A stretch of 64,000 nucleotides of DNA from assembly GCA_023410715.1 (NCBI GenBank), contig JAEYPN010000011.1, positions 1 to 64,000 of the forward strand, in the 5' to 3' direction. Shown in pieces: positions 35,801 through 41,800 of this stretch (within the stretch, counting starts at the first letter, position 1; the number at the start of each line of letters is the position of its first letter). The position numbers and the translations under genes were made by a program. The notes under the pieces are model-generated. The model saw only the letters and a program-made list of their open reading frames with translations, searched no databases and was not told the DNA's origin. Source of the stretch: Bacillota bacterium (lineage in GTDB: Bacteria > Bacillota_I > Bacilli_A > Izemoplasmatales > UBA1188).

Positions 35801-38800
35801 ATGTTTTCCCATCAAAACCAATTGGACGATAATTTATATTAGTTAAGTCAATAATGGTTACACCATTGGCTACTTTAATATACATACCAGCCATATTTAA
35901 TCCACCATTGACAATATCAGCAATTGTCTTGATATCATTTGCATTATTAACGATAATAGGATCATCCTCAGTACCACTACCATCACTTGTTAATAAACTC
36001 TTTGAACTTACACTTACTATTGAGTTTTCTTTTATTAAGGTTAATCCATGACTTGCAAATATTTTTAATTGTGGATAATAGATTGTTAATTTTCCATTTG
36101 GCATTGAAGGTGAAATTAACGTCCACTTATCAGAGGTAAAAATAATATAACCATCAATAATTAAATTAGGTCCAGTTAAATCTTCTGTACTTAAGCCCTT
36201 AACATTTTCAGTTTCATCAGTGTCTCCACAAGCTTTAATTGCTTTAGTTTTTGTGCCATTATATGCAAAATTTTCAATTACCATTCTATCGTAATAAGAA
36301 TTTTCAATAGCTCCTAAATTCTTACCAATAATTCCCCCAACTAAAGAGTTACCTAGTACTACTCCACGGTTATAAACTTCTTCAATAATTCCATTATTTA
36401 CTCCAACAATACCACCAACATTAGTTGTTCCACTAACCGTGTTAACATTGTACGTATATTGAATTAGTGAATCTTGACCATTATAACCAGCAATACCACC
36501 AACGTTATTTGTTCCACTAACTATGGCATTGACATAGACATCACTAATTAAAGAATTAGAGTATCCAGCTACACCACCAACATAATCAACACCCGTTATA
36601 CTTCCAGTTACAGATAGATTCTTTATACTACCATTTGTGATATAACCAAATAATCCTTGATAATTACCTCCGCTAATATTAACGGTGAAGTTCATACCAT
36701 TTCCATCAAAATGACCTTTAAAAGGTTTTAATAATGAACCAATTGGAACATATGTTGAAGAAAGATCAATGTTCCCAATAGTTGTTGTAATCACTTTGTA
36801 ATATACATTACTTGTATTATTACCACTTAAAACATATAAAGATAAATAATTCATGTCCTGATATGTTCTAATTTCATATGGTTTATCACTAATTCCATAT
36901 CCACTAAACATATAAGTTGTTACTGAATTATATGAATCAGCTTTTTGCATTTCGGTTCCATTACTAAAATATTTTAATTGAGGATAGAAAGCATTTGTTC
37001 CATCGCTATCTGTAAATTTCCATTTTGTCTTATCCGCAAAGTTAAATGTATATAAATTTGCATAAGATCCAACCATTTCACTATGTTGTAATCCTATAAC
37101 ATCAGTGCCTGAACCACCATAATATTCACTAACTGGATTATTAACTAGAGTATATCCAGCAATTTGTGGTGATTGCATTACTTTACTAATATCATAGTAT
37201 ACATTCTTATTAGTTGAATAATATGAACGTCCAAAAATACTGCCAATATATGAATTAGTCTTAGCGTAAGTTGCACCGGCTACATATGAATTATATACAT
37301 AACTACTAGAAGGATATCCGATTAAACCACCAATATAACCTATATTTCCAATAACAGTTCCTATACTATAAGTATCAGTTATAGTACCAGAATTAGTATG
37401 TCCAACTAGACCACCAACATATTGACCTCCAGTTATATTACCAATATTGTAACAATTAGATAAAATATAAGCTGTTGATGTAGGTGTATATGCTCCAATA
37501 ACACCACCAACATACTGATTTCCAGTTATAGTAGCACTATTATAAACACCAGTAATAATGGAATTTCCATTTGCTTGACCTACTGGTCCAGCAACATACA
37601 TATTTCCCAAAACTGATCCTGATGTTGAAAAGTTCTTGATGTTGGCATTAGTAACGAAGCCAAACAAACCAACATAATTATTTGAAGAAAAGTTCAAATC
37701 TAAGATAAAGTTTGCACCATTACCATCAAATGTACCATTAAATGTTTTTCCATCAAAACCAATTGGGCGATAGAAAACACCAGTCATATCAATTGATATC
37801 ACACCATCTTTGACTTTAATATTAACATTTACAAGTGTATCACCAGCATAAACAATGTCAGATATAATTTTCATATCTGTAGCATTGTTAATGATGATTG
37901 GATCAGCTTCAGTACCTGTACCTGCAGCTGAGAAAAGAGTTGTGTTAACGGCAGATAAAGATGAATTAGTTTTTATATCTTGTAAAGCCTTTGATGAGAA
38001 AGCAACTAATTGTGGATAATAAACTGATACAACACCTTTATTGAATGTTGAATTTTGAGCATACCATTTACCAGCTGTTAAGGTAATATAATTATCAACT
38101 AATGTATATGGTCCTGTTAAATATTTTGTTTCGATGCCTTTTATTGTATCTGTATTTGCTTTATTTCCAATCGCTGCACTAGGTTTTACCTTACCTAAAA
38201 AACCTGATGCATTACTAATGACATCAAGATCATAATAGCTTCTTAGTGTTGAACCACCAGTTTCTTGGCCAATTATCCCACCTACTTGGCTAACACCATA
38301 TACAATACTATGGTTAATAACTTCAATTATTTCCCCATTATTTGTACCGACAATACCACCAACATAATTGGTTCCTGTTATGGTTAAACTATTTGTTGAA
38401 TATAAAACTGAACATTCTTTATCACTATAACCAATGACGCCACCGACATGGTTTGTACCGCTAACAGTCGCATTGACATAGACATCACTAATTAAAGAAT
38501 TAGAATATCCTGCAACACCACCAACATAATCAGTTCCTGTAATACTTCCAGTTACTGATAAATTCTTAATACTTCCATCTATAACATATCCAAATAAACC
38601 TTGATAATCATTTCCATTAATATTTACTGTAAAGTTTACACCATTTCCATCAAAATGACCTTTGAAAGGTTTTGATAATGAACCAATTGGGATATATGAG
38701 GAATCAAGGGTAATATTACTAATTGTTGAAGTTGCAACTTGATAATATAACCCGCTAGTGTTGTTACCACAACTAACATATAAAGATAAGTAATCCATAT

Positions 38801-41800
38801 CTTGATATGTTCTGATTTCATATGGTTTAATACTCGTACCAGAACCACTAAACATATAAGTTGTTACAGAATTATACGATTCTGTTTTTTGATTTGCATT
38901 TCCATTTGCAAAATATTTTAATTGAGGATAGAAAGCATTTGTTCCATCGCTATCTATAAACTTCCATTTTGTCTTATCAGAAAATTTAAGATCATTTATA
39001 TTTCCATAAGATCCTATCATTTCACTATGTTGTAAGCCTCTAACATCTGTTCCTGAACTACCATAATAATCACCAACAGGATTATTAACTAGGGTATATC
39101 CCGTTATTTGTGGAGATTGCAATACTTGACTAATATCATAATATACATTCTTAATAGTTGAGTATACTGCACGTCCAATAAGGCTTCCAAAATATGATCC
39201 ACTTTTATAATAAGCAGCACCAGATACATACGAATTATATACGTAACTATAAGAGACATTTCCAATTAGGCCTCCAACATAACTTGAAGTTCCTGTTACT
39301 TTTCCACTACTATAAGCTTCTGTTACTGTAGCATGATCAATTTGGCCAATTAAGCCACCAACAATGTATGCAGCGGTAACATCTCCTGTATTAAAACAAT
39401 CGGAAATAATGTAAGTTGTTCCAGTTAGGTTACATGCACCAGCAACACCACCAACAAACTGATTTCCAGTTATAGTAGCGCTATTATAAACACCAGAAAT
39501 ACTTGTATTATTAATCGCATAACCAATAACCCCACCTGTATAATCTTTACCAATTACTATTCCAGATGTTGACAAGTTCTTTATTGTGGCACTACTTACA
39601 TGGCCAAATAAGCCTACATAACTAGTTGTAGGCAAGTTCAAATCTAAGATAAAGTTAACACCATTACCATTAAATATTCCATTAAATGTTTTTCCATCAA
39701 AACCAATTGGGCGATAGAAAACATCAGTTAAATCAATAACAGTTATACCTTCAGCGACTTTAATATAGACGCTTGCAAGGTTATTAGAACCGTAAACAAT
39801 GTCAGATATAATTTTCATATCTGTAGCGTTGTTAACAATGATTGGATCGGCTTCAGTTCCTTCACCTGCAGCTGAGAAAATAGTTGTGTTAACAGCAGAT
39901 AAAGATGAATTAGTTTTTATGTCTTGTAAAGCCTTTGATGAGAAAGCAACTAATTGTGGATAATAAACTGATACAACGCCTTTATTGAATGTTGAATTTT
40001 GAGCATACCATTTACCAGCCGTCAAGGTAATATAATTATCAACTAATGTATATGGGCCTGTTAAATATTTTGTTTCAATACCTTTTATTGTATCTGTATT
40101 TGCTTTATTTCCAATCGCTGCACTAGGTTTTACTTTACCTAAAAAACCTGATGCATTACTAATTACATCAAGATCATAATATCCAATAGATGTTGAACCA
40201 CCAGTTTCTTGACCAATTATGCCACCTACTTGGCTAACTCCATATACAGCACTATGGTTAATAACTTCAATTATTTCCCCATTATTTGTACCAACAATAC
40301 CACCAACATAATTGGTTCCTGTTACGGTTAAACTGTTTGTTGAATATAAAACTGAACCTTCTTTATCACTATAACCAATGACGCCACCGACATGGTTTAT
40401 ACCGTTAACAGTCGCATTGACATAGACATCACTAATTAAAGAATTAGAATATCCCGCAACACCACCAACATAATCAGTTCCTGTAATACTTCCAGTTACT
40501 GATAAATTCTTAATACTTCCATCTATAACATATCCAAATAAACCTTGATAATTATTTCCATTAATATTTACTGTAAAGTTTACACCACTTCCATCAAAAT
40601 GACCTTTGAAAGGTTTTGATAATGAACCAATTGGGGTATATGTTGAAGAGAGAGTAATGTTTGCAATTACACTACCTTGTGATTGATAATAAATACCTTC
40701 TGTACTATAACCACTACTAACATATAAAGATAAGTAATCCATATCTTGATATGTTCTGATTTCATATGGTTTAGTACTTGTACCAGAACCACTAAACATA
40801 TAAGTTGTTACAGAATTATACGATTCTGTTTTTTGCTTTGCATTTCCATTTGCAAAATATTTTAATTGAGGATAGAAAGCATTTATGCCATCACTATCTG
40901 TAAATTTCCATTTTGTTTTATCAGAAAATTTAATAACATATTGATTTGCATAAGCACCTATCATTTCACTATGTTGTAAGCCTCTAACATCTGATGATGC
41001 GATAACTTCAACTGATCCAATGGCAATATTAACAAGTGTATATGCAGAAATTTGTGGAGCTTGTAAAGCCGAACTAATATCATAATATAAATAACTATTA
41101 TATGAGTTATATGAACGTCCAATAATATTTCCAATATATGAATTACTTTTATAATAAGTTGGACCAATTACATATGCATTATAAACATTACTATTATTAG
41201 CATAGCCGATTAAACCGCCAACATAGGAACTTGTTGCCATAACCGTTCCACTACTATATGTATCTGTTACAGTACCCATATATAAATAACCAATTAGTCC
41301 ACCAACTTGATGATATCCATTTACATCACCTGTATTAAAAGAGTCTGATAGAATATAATCCTTGTTTGTAGGACTATAAGTACCGACAACTCCACCAATA
41401 TAAGTACTACCAGTTATATTAGCACTGTTATAAATACCAGTTATATTTGTCGTACCTGTAGCATAACCTATAACTCCACCAACATAGTTTCTACCAATAA
41501 TCGTACCAGATATTGACAGATTTTTGATATTTGCATTAGTTACATAACCAAATAAACCAACATAATCAGTTGATGAATAATTAAAATCAATAATGAAGTT
41601 AACACCATTACCATTAAATGTACCATTAAATGTTTTTCCACCAAATCCGATTGGACGATAAAAAACATTAGTTAAATCAATATCAGTAATTCCACTACTT
41701 ACGTTAATATAAACACCAGCTAGTGTATCACCAGCATTAACAATATCAGAGATAATTTTCATATCCTCTGCATTGCTTATAATGATTGGATTATTTTCTG

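Noticed and set aside
34020..41800. Tandem DNA repeats as a CRISPR array
   Set aside because: Repeat units are about 1.94 kb, coding and in frame; there are no short identical repeats with unique spacers and no cas genes.
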